Shown here: positions 48,178 to 56,115 of the stretch, piece by piece
Numbering within the stretch: position 1 is the stretch's first letter
Layout: each line of letters starts with the position of its first letter
Assembly (NCBI GenBank): GCA_964397655.1
Contig: CAYNKA010000002.1
Span: forward strand, 379,626-443,625
Reading direction: 5' to 3'
Length of the DNA: 64,000 nucleotides
Origin: CAYNKA01 sp964397655
Lineage (GTDB): Bacteria; Spirochaetota; Spirochaetia; DTKZ01
Notes under the pieces: model-generated
Seen by the model: only the letters and a program-made list of their open reading frames with translations
The model's database searches: none
Told to the model about the DNA's origin: nothing
Program-made: the position numbers and the translations under genes

Positions 48178-49335
48178 CTATCGCGTCACCTTGAAAAGCA
48201 GTTTGATTTCATCGAGCAGTTCCGCCGCGAAACGCCCCATGTCCTCCTCCGTCGTCTCGGGGCCGATCGAAACGCGGAGCGATGAGAAGGCGAGATCCTT
48301 CGGGACGCCCATGCCTTCGAGCACACGGGTGTCCCGCTTCTTTCGGGAGGAGCACGCGGATCCGGTGGATATGCCGAAGCCCCGGTCGTTCATGACCCGC
48401 ACGAGCACCTCGCCGGGAATCGGAGGGAAGGAGAGGCTCGCGATGAACGGAGAGAACCATTCGGGACGAGAGACTCTTGCCTCGGGAAGGATGCGGCATT
48501 GGCCGCAGGGGGAAATGCTTTCGAGGAGGATGTCCATGACCCGCCGGGCTCGGACGAAGTCTTCGTCCATGCGGTCCGCGGCCCGTTTCAGGGCGAAGGC
48601 GGCTGCTGCGATCCCGGCGACATTCTCCGTGCCGGGCCTGAGGTTGCCTTCCTGCCCTCCGCCGGTGTACAGGGGCTCCACAGGCGTCTTCACCGCGAGG
48701 ATGCCGACGCCTCTGGGGCCCTGGAATTTATGGGCGCTCGCGGAAAGCGAGTCCGCGCCGAGGACCTCCAAGTCCACGGGGAACTTGCCGACGGCCTGCA
48801 CGGCGTCCGTATGGAAGAGAACCCGTCCCCGCGCCTTTCCGCGTACCGCGTCGACTATCTCCCGTACGGGCTGGACGGCGCCGGTCTCGTTGTTCACGAG
48901 CATCACGGCTGCGAAGGCCGTGTCCTCCCTCGTTTCCTCGGCGAATTTTGCCGGATCCAGGCGGCCGTTCTTGTCCGCCGAGACCCTGGTCACGCTCCAG
49001 CCGAAGCGTTCGAGGAGGCGGCTCGGCTCGTACATCGAGGAATGCTCGACTGCGCTGACGACGGCGTGGCCGGGTTTTTTCCGGTGCAGCAGGGAGGTGA
49101 CGACGAGATTGTTCGATTCGCTGCCGCCCGACGTGAAACGGACGTTCTCGGGCCGGCAGCCGAGGACGGATGCGCACGTCTTCCGGGAATCTTCGAGCAG
49201 CCTTTTCGCCTCGTCGCCCCACTTGTGGATCGAGGACGGGTTGCCGAAGACCGAGAGGGACGTGTCACGGTAGTAGTCCGCGGTCTCCCGCGAAATCGGG
49301 GAGGTCGCTGCCCAATCGAGGTACACGGCGTTCAT
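48178..49335 (-). CDS. cysteine desulfurase (IscS/NifS-like)
   Basis: A 385-residue PLP-dependent enzyme. It has YLDWAATSP, the TSGGSESNN motif, HTDAVQAVGK, the Schiff-base lysine in SASAHKFQGPRGVG near residue 205, and the persulfide Cys in STGSACSSRK near 320. It provides sulfur for the abutting ThiI, like NifZ in Bacillus, so it may be a dedicated tRNA thiolation desulfurase rather than the Fe-S cluster IscS; iscU is not adjacent. The start at 49335 is supported by a promoter whose -10 ends 9 nt upstream. Confidence 0.9.
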   Translation of the reverse strand: MNAVYLDWAATSPISRETADYYRDTSLSVFGNPSSIHKWGDEAKRLLEDSRKTCASVLGCRPENVRFTSGGSESNNLVVTSLLHRKKPGHAVVSAVEHSSMYEPSRLLERFGWSVTRVSADKNGRLDPAKFAEETREDTAFAAVMLVNNETGAVQPVREIVDAVRGKARGRVLFHTDAVQAVGKFPVDLEVLGADSLSASAHKFQGPRGVGILAVKTPVEPLYTGGGQEGNLRPGTENVAGIAAAAFALKRAADRMDEDFVRARRVMDILLESISPCGQCRILPEARVSRPEWFSPFIASLSFPPIPGEVLVRVMNDRGFGISTGSACSSRKKRDTRVLEGMGVPKDLAFSSLRVSIGPETTEEDMGRFAAELLDEIKLLFKVTR

Positions 49336-49344
49336 GACCGCCCC

Positions 49345-49374
49345 ACTATACCCCGGCACGCGGAGCGAGAACAA
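49345..49374 (-). promoter_or_regulatory. promoter of desulfurase-thiI operon (near-leaderless)
   Basis: TTGTTC and TATAGT on the minus strand, 18 bp apart; the -10 ends 9 nt before the ATG, giving a leader of about 2 nt. Confidence 0.55.
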
Positions 49375-49443
49375 GAGGCGGCCCGTTCCGTCCCCCCCGC
49401 CTCGGGGCGGCCCGGCCGGCCGATAGGTTCCGCCGCTCTCGCC

Positions 49444-49473
49444 TTGCCATACCCCCGATTCCCATTCTATGAT
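49444..49473 (+). promoter_or_regulatory. promoter of the large PAS kinase (leaderless)
   Basis: TTGCCA and TATGAT with an 18-bp spacer; the -10 ends 7 nt before the ATG at 49481. In-frame ATGs at 49469 and 49472 overlap the -10, so 49481 is the predicted start. Confidence 0.55.
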
Positions 49474-49480
49474 GCGGAAT

Positions 49481-52400
49481 ATGCCACGCAAGGACTCCCT
49501 GCAGAAATATCTCGTAGCGATCCTGGAGAACACGGAGGACGTCGCGGTCATCAAAGACCTCGAACTTCGGGTCCTTGCGGCCAATTCGGCCTTCCTCAGA
49601 AAACTCGGCGCCGGTTCGATCGACGAAATCCTCGGCAAGACGGACGCGGAACTGTTCGAGCATCCTCCCGAGGAGGAGCCGGTGAAGAGCTTCATGGAGG
49701 ACGAGCGGCACGCCCAGAAGCTTCGGAAGGGCGAATCGCTCGTCAAAGAGGAGATCGTCAACTACCCTTCCGGGGAAACGCGGGTCTTCCTCACGAGAAA
49801 ATTCCCTATTTTCGACGATGACGGCGAGATCTTCGCGACCGCGAACATCTCCAGCGACATCACCGAAAAGAGGAAAACCGGCGATCACTTCGAGAAGCTG
49901 CTCACCGCCGTGAAGAACAGCCCCTCCATGATCCTCATTACGGACCGGGAGGGCAGGATCGAGTACGTGAATCCCAGGTTCACCGAGGTCACCGGATTCT
50001 CATTCGAGGATGCCGTCGGGAAGAAACCCAACATCCTCAGGTCCGGGAACCAGCCGGAGGACTACTACCGGGAACTCTGGAGGACGATCCTTTCGGGAAA
50101 CGTCTGGCAGAGAAAGATCCAGAACCGGAAGAAGAACGGCGAGCTTTACTGGAGCCTGATGTCGATCGCGCCGGTGAGGGACGAGAACGGCGAGATCACT
50201 CATTTCGTCCAGAACGCGGAGGACATCACGAAGTCGACGCTTCTGGAGGAGGAGATCCGCGAGAAGGAGGAGCGTCTCAGACTCATCACCTCGAACAGTT
50301 ACGACCTCGTCTGGGAACTCGATGCCGAGGGAAGGTTCTTCTTCGCCAACCAGCGGGCCGTAGACCTGCTCGGCTATTCGCCTGAGGAATTCGCCGGCAT
50401 GAAGTTCACGGACATTCTCCACCCGGAGGACCTCGAGAACATCAGGAGAAAGACCCTGGCGATCGTTTCGGAGATATCGAGGTCGGAGCGGGAATCGGCG
50501 AGGGTCAGAGCGAAGGACGGGAAATGGACCTGGGTGGAGGTCGCGGGGACGTCCTACCGGAATCCCCGGGGCGAGGTCCGCATCGTCGCCTCCGCGCGCG
50601 ACATTACCGAACGCAAGGAGTTCGAGACGCGGCTGGAGGAAGTCAACCGCACGCAGGAACTCATCCTCGCGTACAGCCCCGTGGGCATCCTCTACGTGAA
50701 GAACAACACGGTCCAATGGGCGAACGCGAGATTCCGCGAGATGTCGGGCTACGCCGGCGACTTCGAGGACCTGGACGTCTCGGTCTTCTTCCCCGGCCCG
50801 ACCGGTTACCAGATGTTCAGGCAGAGATGGTATCCCGTGCTCGAGCAGGGGCTCACCGTCGTCACCGAGGAGCGTTTCAAGAGGATCGACGGTTCGGTCA
50901 TCTGGTGCAGCCTCAAGGGAAAGACCTTCGATCCGCATTCCCCGAAGGAGGGGACCATCTGGCTTTTCGAGGACATAACCGAACTGAAGAACTCGCGGCG
51001 GGTCAGGAGGATGACGGATGCGCGCGTGAGGGCCCTCTACGTTCTCAGCCAGGTGCTCCACAAGACCGAGGAGGAAATCGTCGCCTATTCGCTCGAAATG
51101 GCCCTCGAGCTCACCGAGAGCCGGCTCGGATACCTCGATTTCCTGAAAACCGGCGATGCGGGAATCGAATCCGGGATCTACGCGTTTTCCAGAACCGCTT
51201 CGCTGTCCATGGAGCACCAAGGCGCAGGCCCCCACCCGCTCACGGGGAATTCGATGTGGGCCCGGTGCATCAGGAGCGGAAAGCCGGAAATAGTCAACGA
51301 ACGGGACGAAAGGCGGAAATTTTCGGACGAGATCGGCAGGCAGCACCCCATCGAAAGGTACATCATCCTGCCTTTCAGGGAGAACAGGGAGACGATCGCG
51401 GTCATCGGCGTCGCCAACAAGGCCGACCCGTACGACGAGATCGACCTTCAGCAGATAGAGCTGTTCATCGGGCAGGTCTGGCAGATTCTCCAGAGGAAGC
51501 GCGACCAGGAAACGATGAAGGAGAACGACGCGCTCTTCCGCGCCATGACGAGCGCCGCTTCGGAGGCGATCATCGTGTTCGACGGAAAAGGCACGATCGC
51601 AGTCTGGAACGAAAGCGCCGAGAAGTTGTTCGGCAGGACGGCGGACGAAGCGATAGGAGAGTCGGTCTTCGAAATTCTCCGGCCGGCGGGAGATCCCGAA
51701 ACCTTTCGTCGGTTCTTCAAAGAGAGGGGCCAGCGGCACAGAAGCCACGAAGAGAACGCGGTCGTGGAGATCGAGTTCCTCAAACGGGACGGGAAGACGA
51801 TCGAAACCGAGCTTTCCCTGGTGACATTCCGCAAGGGCAGGGAATGGTGGGGCCTCGCCGTGTTCAGGAACATCGAGGACCGGAAGAGGACGGAACGGCT
51901 CAAGGAGGACCTCCGGCACATCACGAGCCACGACCTGAAGACGCCTCTGGCCGGCATCCTCAACGTCCCGAGCCTCCTGCTGGAGAATCCGCATCTCTCC
52001 GAGGAGGAAAAGAAGCTCCTCGTCCTCGTCCGGGAGTCGGTTTCCCGAATGCTCAAGGCACTGAACCTTTCGAACAACATCATGAAGATCGAAAGCAAGG
52101 CCTACCGGCTGTCCCCCCAGGAGTTCGACCTCGCCGCGGTCTTCGATTCGATCGAAAGGGACCTCGCCTACCTCCTCGTCGGGAAAAGGATCCGCATCGA
52201 CTACCTGATCGACGCGAAGCCCGGAAAACCCGCGGGCGGGATTCCGCTCCGGGGCGAGGAGCACCTCGTGTACCTCCTCCTGGAGAACCTCCTCAAGAAC
52301 GCGGCGGAGGCCTCCCCCGCGGACGCCGCGATCGGCGTCGTGTTCGAAGACCGGGGAGAAGTCGTGTACCTCAGGATCACCAATTCGGGATCGGTCCCCG

Positions 52401-52603
52401 AGGAAATCCGGCACGTCTTCTTCGAGAAATTCGTGACGCGGAACAAGAAGGACGGAACCGGCCTCGGGGCGTATTCGGCCAAACTCATCACGGAGCTTCA
52501 CGGGGGGAAAATCGCGCTGGACACGGGTGAGGAGGGGAAAACGTCGATCTGGTTCGTATTGCCCAAGAGAATGCCGAGCCTGGCCTCGGTCATCGGGCAG
52601 TGA
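49481..52603 (+). CDS. multi-PAS/GAF sensor histidine kinase
   Basis: A 1040-residue cytoplasmic kinase. PAS domains occupy about 10-125, 130-250 (RIEYVNPRFTEVTGFS), 260-385 and 390-505; a GAF domain spans about 530-680 (VARCIRSGKPEIVNERDERRKF); another PAS is at 685-800. The phospho-acceptor is His817 in HITSHDLKTPLAGIL, and the ATPase has NLLKNAAEASPAD and GTGLGAYSAKL. There is no membrane helix, so it senses internal signals. It overlaps the convergent DtxR-type gene by 14 bases. No partner regulator is adjacent. Confidence 0.85.
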   Translation: MPRKDSLQKYLVAILENTEDVAVIKDLELRVLAANSAFLRKLGAGSIDEILGKTDAELFEHPPEEEPVKSFMEDERHAQKLRKGESLVKEEIVNYPSGETRVFLTRKFPIFDDDGEIFATANISSDITEKRKTGDHFEKLLTAVKNSPSMILITDREGRIEYVNPRFTEVTGFSFEDAVGKKPNILRSGNQPEDYYRELWRTILSGNVWQRKIQNRKKNGELYWSLMSIAPVRDENGEITHFVQNAEDITKSTLLEEEIREKEERLRLITSNSYDLVWELDAEGRFFFANQRAVDLLGYSPEEFAGMKFTDILHPEDLENIRRKTLAIVSEISRSERESARVRAKDGKWTWVEVAGTSYRNPRGEVRIVASARDITERKEFETRLEEVNRTQELILAYSPVGILYVKNNTVQWANARFREMSGYAGDFEDLDVSVFFPGPTGYQMFRQRWYPVLEQGLTVVTEERFKRIDGSVIWCSLKGKTFDPHSPKEGTIWLFEDITELKNSRRVRRMTDARVRALYVLSQVLHKTEEEIVAYSLEMALELTESRLGYLDFLKTGDAGIESGIYAFSRTASLSMEHQGAGPHPLTGNSMWARCIRSGKPEIVNERDERRKFSDEIGRQHPIERYIILPFRENRETIAVIGVANKADPYDEIDLQQIELFIGQVWQILQRKRDQETMKENDALFRAMTSAASEAIIVFDGKGTIAVWNESAEKLFGRTADEAIGESVFEILRPAGDPETFRRFFKERGQRHRSHEENAVVEIEFLKRDGKTIETELSLVTFRKGREWWGLAVFRNIEDRKRTERLKEDLRHITSHDLKTPLAGILNVPSLLLENPHLSEEEKKLLVLVRESVSRMLKALNLSNNIMKIESKAYRLSPQEFDLAAVFDSIERDLAYLLVGKRIRIDYLIDAKPGKPAGGIPLRGEEHLVYLLLENLLKNAAEASPADAAIGVVFEDRGEVVYLRITNSGSVPEEIRHVFFEKFVTRNKKDGTGLGAYSAKLITELHGGKIALDTGEEGKTSIWFVLPKRMPSLASVIGQ

Positions 52604-53036
52604 TGATCCTTTCCCAGCTTTCGGGATCCACGACCTTCTTCTCGAACAGCTCGTCCTTCACGAACTGCAGGCAGTTGAGAAACCTTTGAGCGGTCTCGGG
52701 TTTGATCGAATGCTCCATCCTGCACGCCTGGTCGAGGGCGTCCTTCGGCGAAAGCAGGAGAATCTCCTCCAGGAACGACTGGAGCGCTGAATGCCTTCGC
52801 TGGACCGACTTCGCGATGACGAGTCCCTTGTCGGTCAGGCTGATGAAGGAGTTCTTCTCGTAATTCACCAGGCTCTTCGTCTTGAGGTTCTTCACGGCCC
52901 CGGTCACCGATGGCATCTGCACCTTCAACAATTCGGCGATGTCCTTCACCCTCGCCACCCGGTTCTTCTTTTCGAGCTGATAGATCGCTTCGAGGTAATC
53001 CTCGAGGCTGGGTGTCAACGAAACTTCGTTTTTCAT
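52590..53036 (-). CDS. DtxR/MntR family metal-dependent regulator
   Basis: A 148-residue regulator. It has an N-terminal winged helix (LTPSLEDYLEAIYQLEKKNRVARVKDIAELLKVQMPSVTGAVKNL) and a dimerisation/metal domain with RRHSALQSFLEEIL and CRMEHSI, containing the usual metal-binding His and Glu. It probably binds Fe2+ or Mn2+ and represses metal-uptake genes. No SH3 domain is present. The start at 53036 is chosen by family and by an unusually good TATAAT promoter whose -10 ends 10 nt upstream. Divergent from the PtsN-like gene. Confidence 0.88.
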   Translation of the reverse strand: MKNEVSLTPSLEDYLEAIYQLEKKNRVARVKDIAELLKVQMPSVTGAVKNLKTKSLVNYEKNSFISLTDKGLVIAKSVQRRHSALQSFLEEILLLSPKDALDQACRMEHSIKPETAQRFLNCLQFVKDELFEKKVVDPESWERIITAR

Positions 53037-53046
53037 GACTAAGAAA

Positions 53047-53075
53047 ATTATAGATGCAAAATCCCGATGGTTCAA
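53047..53075 (-). promoter_or_regulatory. promoter of the dtxR-type gene (near-leaderless)
   Basis: TTGAAC, 17-bp spacer, consensus TATAAT on the minus strand; the -10 ends 10 nt before the ATG, leaving about 3 nt of leader and no ribosome binding site. It is the strongest promoter match in the window. Confidence 0.7.
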
Positions 53076-53092
53076 GAAGAATCGGAACACCC

Positions 53093-53121
53093 TTGCCAAT
53101 CTTCCCCCGCGGGCCTATCAT
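53093..53121 (+). promoter_or_regulatory. promoter of the ptsN-like gene
   Basis: TTGCCA and TATCAT are separated by 17 bp. The GGAGG ribosome binding site at 53130-53134 begins almost at the predicted +1, giving a leader of about 15 nt before the GTG at 53143. Confidence 0.6.
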
Positions 53122-53142
53122 ACGGTTGCGGAGGACGCCGTC

Positions 53143-53604
53143 GTGCCCCAATTCTCCGGTCTGCTCGATCCCCGTTGCATCATTCTGGACCTCAAAGGAA
53201 GACGAAAACGGGAGATCATCGAGGAACTCGTCGCGCCGCTCGAGATCTGCGGCGAACTGCCCGACTCGGAAGAGGCGGTCCGGGAACTCATGGAGCGCGA
53301 GAAGGCCGGATCCACGGGCATCGGCAAGGGGGTCGCCATACCTCACCGCCTGCTCAGGGGCTTGGAGAAGCCGCTCGTCGTGTTCGGCAGAAAGGTCCGC
53401 GGAGTCGATTTCGACGCGGCGGACGCGAAGCCGGTGAAGATTTTCTTCCTGATCCTGGGCCCTCAGGACGAAAAGGGGGAGCACCTGAAGCTCCTCAGCA
53501 AGCTCGCCCGGTTTCTCCACGAAGACGCATTTCTTCTCCGACTGCTCGAGGCGAAACTTCCCGAGGACGTCCTGGACGCGTTCCGGAAGGCGGAGGCCGT
53601 CTGA
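53143..53604 (+). CDS. ptsN: PtsN-like EIIA-Ntr domain protein
   Basis: A 153-residue PTS fructose/nitrogen-type IIA domain. The phosphorylatable His is in GSTGIGKGVAIPHRLLRG near residue 66, and LLDPRCIILDLKGRRKREIIEELV and HLKLLSKLARFLHE match the family. It likely takes phosphate from a nitrogen PTS and regulates potassium, nitrogen or envelope functions. A GTG start at 53143 with GGAGG 8 nt upstream is preferred to an ATG at 53035 that would lie before the promoter. It is divergent from the DtxR-type gene. Confidence 0.85.
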   Translation: MPQFSGLLDPRCIILDLKGRRKREIIEELVAPLEICGELPDSEEAVRELMEREKAGSTGIGKGVAIPHRLLRGLEKPLVVFGRKVRGVDFDAADAKPVKIFFLILGPQDEKGEHLKLLSKLARFLHEDAFLLRLLEAKLPEDVLDAFRKAEAV

Positions 53605-53628
53605 CCGTCCTCGGGACGCTCTCGGCAA

Positions 53629-54822
53629 TCACGCAAGGGAATAATAGCCGGCGGTCACCGCCATGCCGCCGTGACGGAAACGGAGCTGCCTTTCGGGCGA
53701 GCCTCCGAATGCCTCCGCACAGCCGCGGGAAGGAAAAAGCACGCAGGCCTTCCAGGACCGGAAGGCCCTTCGGCAATGCGAGCCGAGGTTCCGGTAGAAA
53801 TCCGGGCCTCCCTCGCCGAGCCGTTTCCCGTAGGGCGGATTCAGGAGAAGGAGCCCTCCGCCGGCCCGCGTTCCTTCCGCGGAGAACTCGAAAAAATCGC
53901 CTGACCGGAAGTCGATGAGGTGGGCGACCCCCGCCCTCCCCGCGTTGCGCTTCGCGGATTCCAGCGTCCTCTCGTCGATCTCCACGGCCACGACGGAAGG
54001 GAATCCGTCCGAGACGCCGACTCCGAAGGCGCCCGACCTCGCGGCGAGGACACGCCACGCGTTCTCGCGGAACGAGGGCCATCGCTGGAAAAGAAAGGAG
54101 CGGTTCCTTCCGGGCGGAAGGTCCGCCGCGATCATCGCGGCCTCCACGGCCAAGGTGCCGGATCCCGTCATGCCGTCCACGAGGGGGACGTCTCCCTTCC
54201 AGCCCGACTCCAGGACGAGGGCCGCGGCCAGGGTCTCGCGGATGGGGGCGTCGGCCGGCTCGATCCTGTACCCTCGTTCGTAGAGCGCATCCCCCGTGGT
54301 GTCCAGGCTGATCAGGCAGCGGTTCTCCTCCGCCCGCAGGAGAATGCGCTGACGAAGGCCCCCTTCTCCGTCCGTCGCCGTCGTCGGGGCGATGCCCGCG
54401 TCCCGGAACCGTCGATCGACGGCCTCCATGAGGGTGAGGACGGCCTCGCCCTCGTGGCGAAGGCGGGAACGCCGGATCACGGCCTCCGCCTCCCTGGGCA
54501 TGCCGGGATCCAGCCAGAGTTCCCAGGGAAAGGAGGAGGCCTTCCCGAACAATTCCTCGCGGGATCGCGCGCGGAAGTCCGCCAGCCTGCAGTAGACGCG
54601 GGACGGCGTCCGGAGCACGAGGTTCGCCCTCCAACCTTCCTCGAGCCGCCCGCCGAATTCCACGCCCCCGTCCGTGTCGCCGAGGGTCTTGAATCCCTGC
54701 CTCTCGAGTTCGAATCGACAAACGCCCCGCAACGCCGGTTGGACGACCGCGAGGAACACGTGGTCCTTGGAGAGGAGATGCCGCTTGATTCTTTTTCGAA
54801 GCGGAGTCGATTCATCCGGCAT
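53629..54822 (-). CDS. THUMP-domain RNA methyltransferase (RlmL-like)
   Basis: A 397-residue RNA methyltransferase. The N-terminal THUMP/ferredoxin-like part (about 20-150) resembles that of RlmL (GVEFGGRLEEGWRANLVLRTPSRVYCRLADF). The Rossmann methyltransferase has DGMTGSGTLAVEAA, VAVEIDERTLESAKRNAGRAGV and the NPPYGKRL catalytic motif near residue 325, so it should methylate an exocyclic amine, probably 23S guanine. It lacks the RlmK half of the fused enterobacterial protein. The start is at 54822 because an AGGA site lies upstream; an upstream longer reading has no conserved residues. Confidence 0.85.
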   Translation of the reverse strand: MPDESTPLRKRIKRHLLSKDHVFLAVVQPALRGVCRFELERQGFKTLGDTDGGVEFGGRLEEGWRANLVLRTPSRVYCRLADFRARSREELFGKASSFPWELWLDPGMPREAEAVIRRSRLRHEGEAVLTLMEAVDRRFRDAGIAPTTATDGEGGLRQRILLRAEENRCLISLDTTGDALYERGYRIEPADAPIRETLAAALVLESGWKGDVPLVDGMTGSGTLAVEAAMIAADLPPGRNRSFLFQRWPSFRENAWRVLAARSGAFGVGVSDGFPSVVAVEIDERTLESAKRNAGRAGVAHLIDFRSGDFFEFSAEGTRAGGGLLLLNPPYGKRLGEGGPDFYRNLGSHCRRAFRSWKACVLFPSRGCAEAFGGSPERQLRFRHGGMAVTAGYYSLA

Positions 54823-54928
54823 GCCGCATCCTATCATGCAAAACGCAGGATAGATAAGAGAAAACGCACGAAGACTCGGCGGAGTCCGCCCGGGCTCTTC
54901 CGTACGGCACATTCAGTACGGCAGCTCA

Positions 54929-54968
54929 TTGAACAAAAAACGGAAGTATGCTAAGAGGTTGTTAGCAT
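54929..54968 (+). promoter_or_regulatory. putative promoter and palindromic operator of orphan receiver
   Basis: TTGAAC and TAAGAG are 17 bp apart. A perfect inverted repeat ATGCTAA - 7 nt - TTAGCAT (54948-54968) covers the -10, as expected for an operator. Confidence 0.45.
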
Positions 54969-54991
54969 GCCGAACCCGGGAGGGGTGAACA

Positions 54992-55369
54992 ATGGCAACG
55001 ATTCTCATTGCCGACGACGACGAAGTTCTCCGCAAGATCATCCGCAAATTCCTCGAAAAAGACGGGCACACGATCATCGAGGCGTCCAACGGGAACGAGG
55101 TCCTCGATGTGTTTCAGCACAAGAAGATCGACGTCGCGATCCTGGACGTGGTCATGCCCGACAAGGGAGGCATCGAAACGCTCCTCGAAATGAGCTGCTC
55201 CGACATCGAAGCGAAGGTGATCCTCATCACCGGAATCGTGGACACCGAGACCGAGGTTTTTCAGAATCTCTGCAAGCAGTTCAAGGCGCAATACATCATC
55301 CAGAAACCGTTCGAGAAGGAGAAACTCATCGAAACGGTGAACGCGCTACTCGCGAAAAATCCCGCCTGA
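54992..55369 (+). CDS. CheY-like single-domain response regulator
   Basis: A 125-residue receiver: DDDE at residues 8-11, phospho-acceptor Asp in AILDVVMPDKGG near 53, Thr in ILITGIVD near 82, and Lys in IIQKPFEKEKL near 106. It has no output domain and no adjacent kinase. The GGAGGGG site precedes the ATG. It may be a partner for one of the orphan kinases in the window or for chemotaxis, which the sequence cannot resolve. Confidence 0.88.
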   Translation: MATILIADDDEVLRKIIRKFLEKDGHTIIEASNGNEVLDVFQHKKIDVAILDVVMPDKGGIETLLEMSCSDIEAKVILITGIVDTETEVFQNLCKQFKAQYIIQKPFEKEKLIETVNALLAKNPA

Positions 55370-55411
55370 TCCGACGGCCCGACGCCGGCCTCTTGTCCCC
55401 GATTCCCCGTC

Positions 55412-55440
55412 TTGTCCTTTTTTTCGGATATTAGTATACT
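55412..55440 (+). promoter_or_regulatory. promoter of exported flavinylation-motif protein gene
   Basis: TTGTCC and TATACT are separated by 17 bp, 38 bases before the ATG, which has an AAGGAG site. Confidence 0.65.
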
Positions 55441-55478
55441 ATTTTTGTCATATATTTCTCACTTTACAAGGAGTACTC

Positions 55479-56006
55479 ATGAAAAGGAAACTCATAGCGG
55501 TGACGGGTGTGCTTCTCCTCGCGGTCCTCTTCGCGTCGGCCGTTTCCGCGCAGCAGGCCAGGGCCCCTAGGAAGCCAGCCGACTTCGTGAAGGAGCTGAT
55601 GGCCCTCTCCGGCGCCGACAAGGCGGATCCGAAGATCATCGTAGCGGAGAGGTCCGACGGCGCGTATCAGTACGTGAAACTGCTCAAGGGTAACAACGTC
55701 ATAGGCTACGGGACCTGGGCCCAGGACGTGAAGGTCTACAATCACCGCGAGGATTTCATAGCGATCATCAACGCCGACGCCACCCTGAAGGACTTCAAGC
55801 TCATCGACGCGAACGAGAAGCACCCGAAGGCGAACGATCCCGCCTGGAAGAACAGGTTCATCGGCATGAATTACAAGCGGAATTTCGACAACGACGTAGA
55901 CGTCAACACCGGCTCCACCTTCTCCAGCTACATGTTCTTCGCCGAGCTGAAGGGCATGCTCTTCGCCTTCCAGAAGTACGTCGTCGAAGCGAAACTGCTC
56001 AAATAA
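55479..56006 (+). CDS. exported protein with flavinylation-like motif
   Basis: A 175-residue protein with a signal peptide (MKRKLIAVTGVLLLAVLFASAVSA, cleavage near QQA). The mature part has a repeated aromatic/beta pattern (GYGTWAQDVKVYNHREDFIAIINADATLKDFKLIDA), then RFIGMNYKRNFDNDVDVNTGSTFSS. This D-x-x-TG-x-T-x-S run resembles the S/T-G-A-T-x-S site where FMN-binding (RnfG/NqrC) domains are covalently flavinylated. The fold fits an FMN-binding domain loosely. It is a single-gene unit with a strong promoter and terminator. The family is uncertain. Confidence 0.6.
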   Translation: MKRKLIAVTGVLLLAVLFASAVSAQQARAPRKPADFVKELMALSGADKADPKIIVAERSDGAYQYVKLLKGNNVIGYGTWAQDVKVYNHREDFIAIINADATLKDFKLIDANEKHPKANDPAWKNRFIGMNYKRNFDNDVDVNTGSTFSSYMFFAELKGMLFAFQKYVVEAKLLK

Positions 56007-56029
56007 CCAGCCGCCACATACGGAAAAGG

Positions 56030-56055
56030 CCGCTCCTGAAGGGGCGGTTTCTTTT
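56030..56055 (+). terminator. Rho-independent terminator
   Basis: A 7-bp stem (56030-56036 with 56041-56047, one G-U pair) with a TGAA tetraloop is followed by TTTCTTTT, 24 bases after the stop of the exported protein. Confidence 0.75.
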
Positions 56056-56115
56056 CACGTGCCGAAGGCGGAAGACGGCGGCGGTTCCCCGCGCCGCCAG
56101 CCGAAACGCCCTCCC

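Noticed and set aside
50000..52501. Long antisense frame across the large PAS kinase
   Set aside because: Shadow of a high-GC coding strand with no recognisable motifs; the plus strand has complete PAS, GAF and kinase domains.
53035..53142. 36-residue N-terminal extension of the PtsN-like protein from ATG 53035
   Set aside because: The extension spans both promoters; GTG 53143 has GGAGG 8 nt upstream and begins where the family begins.
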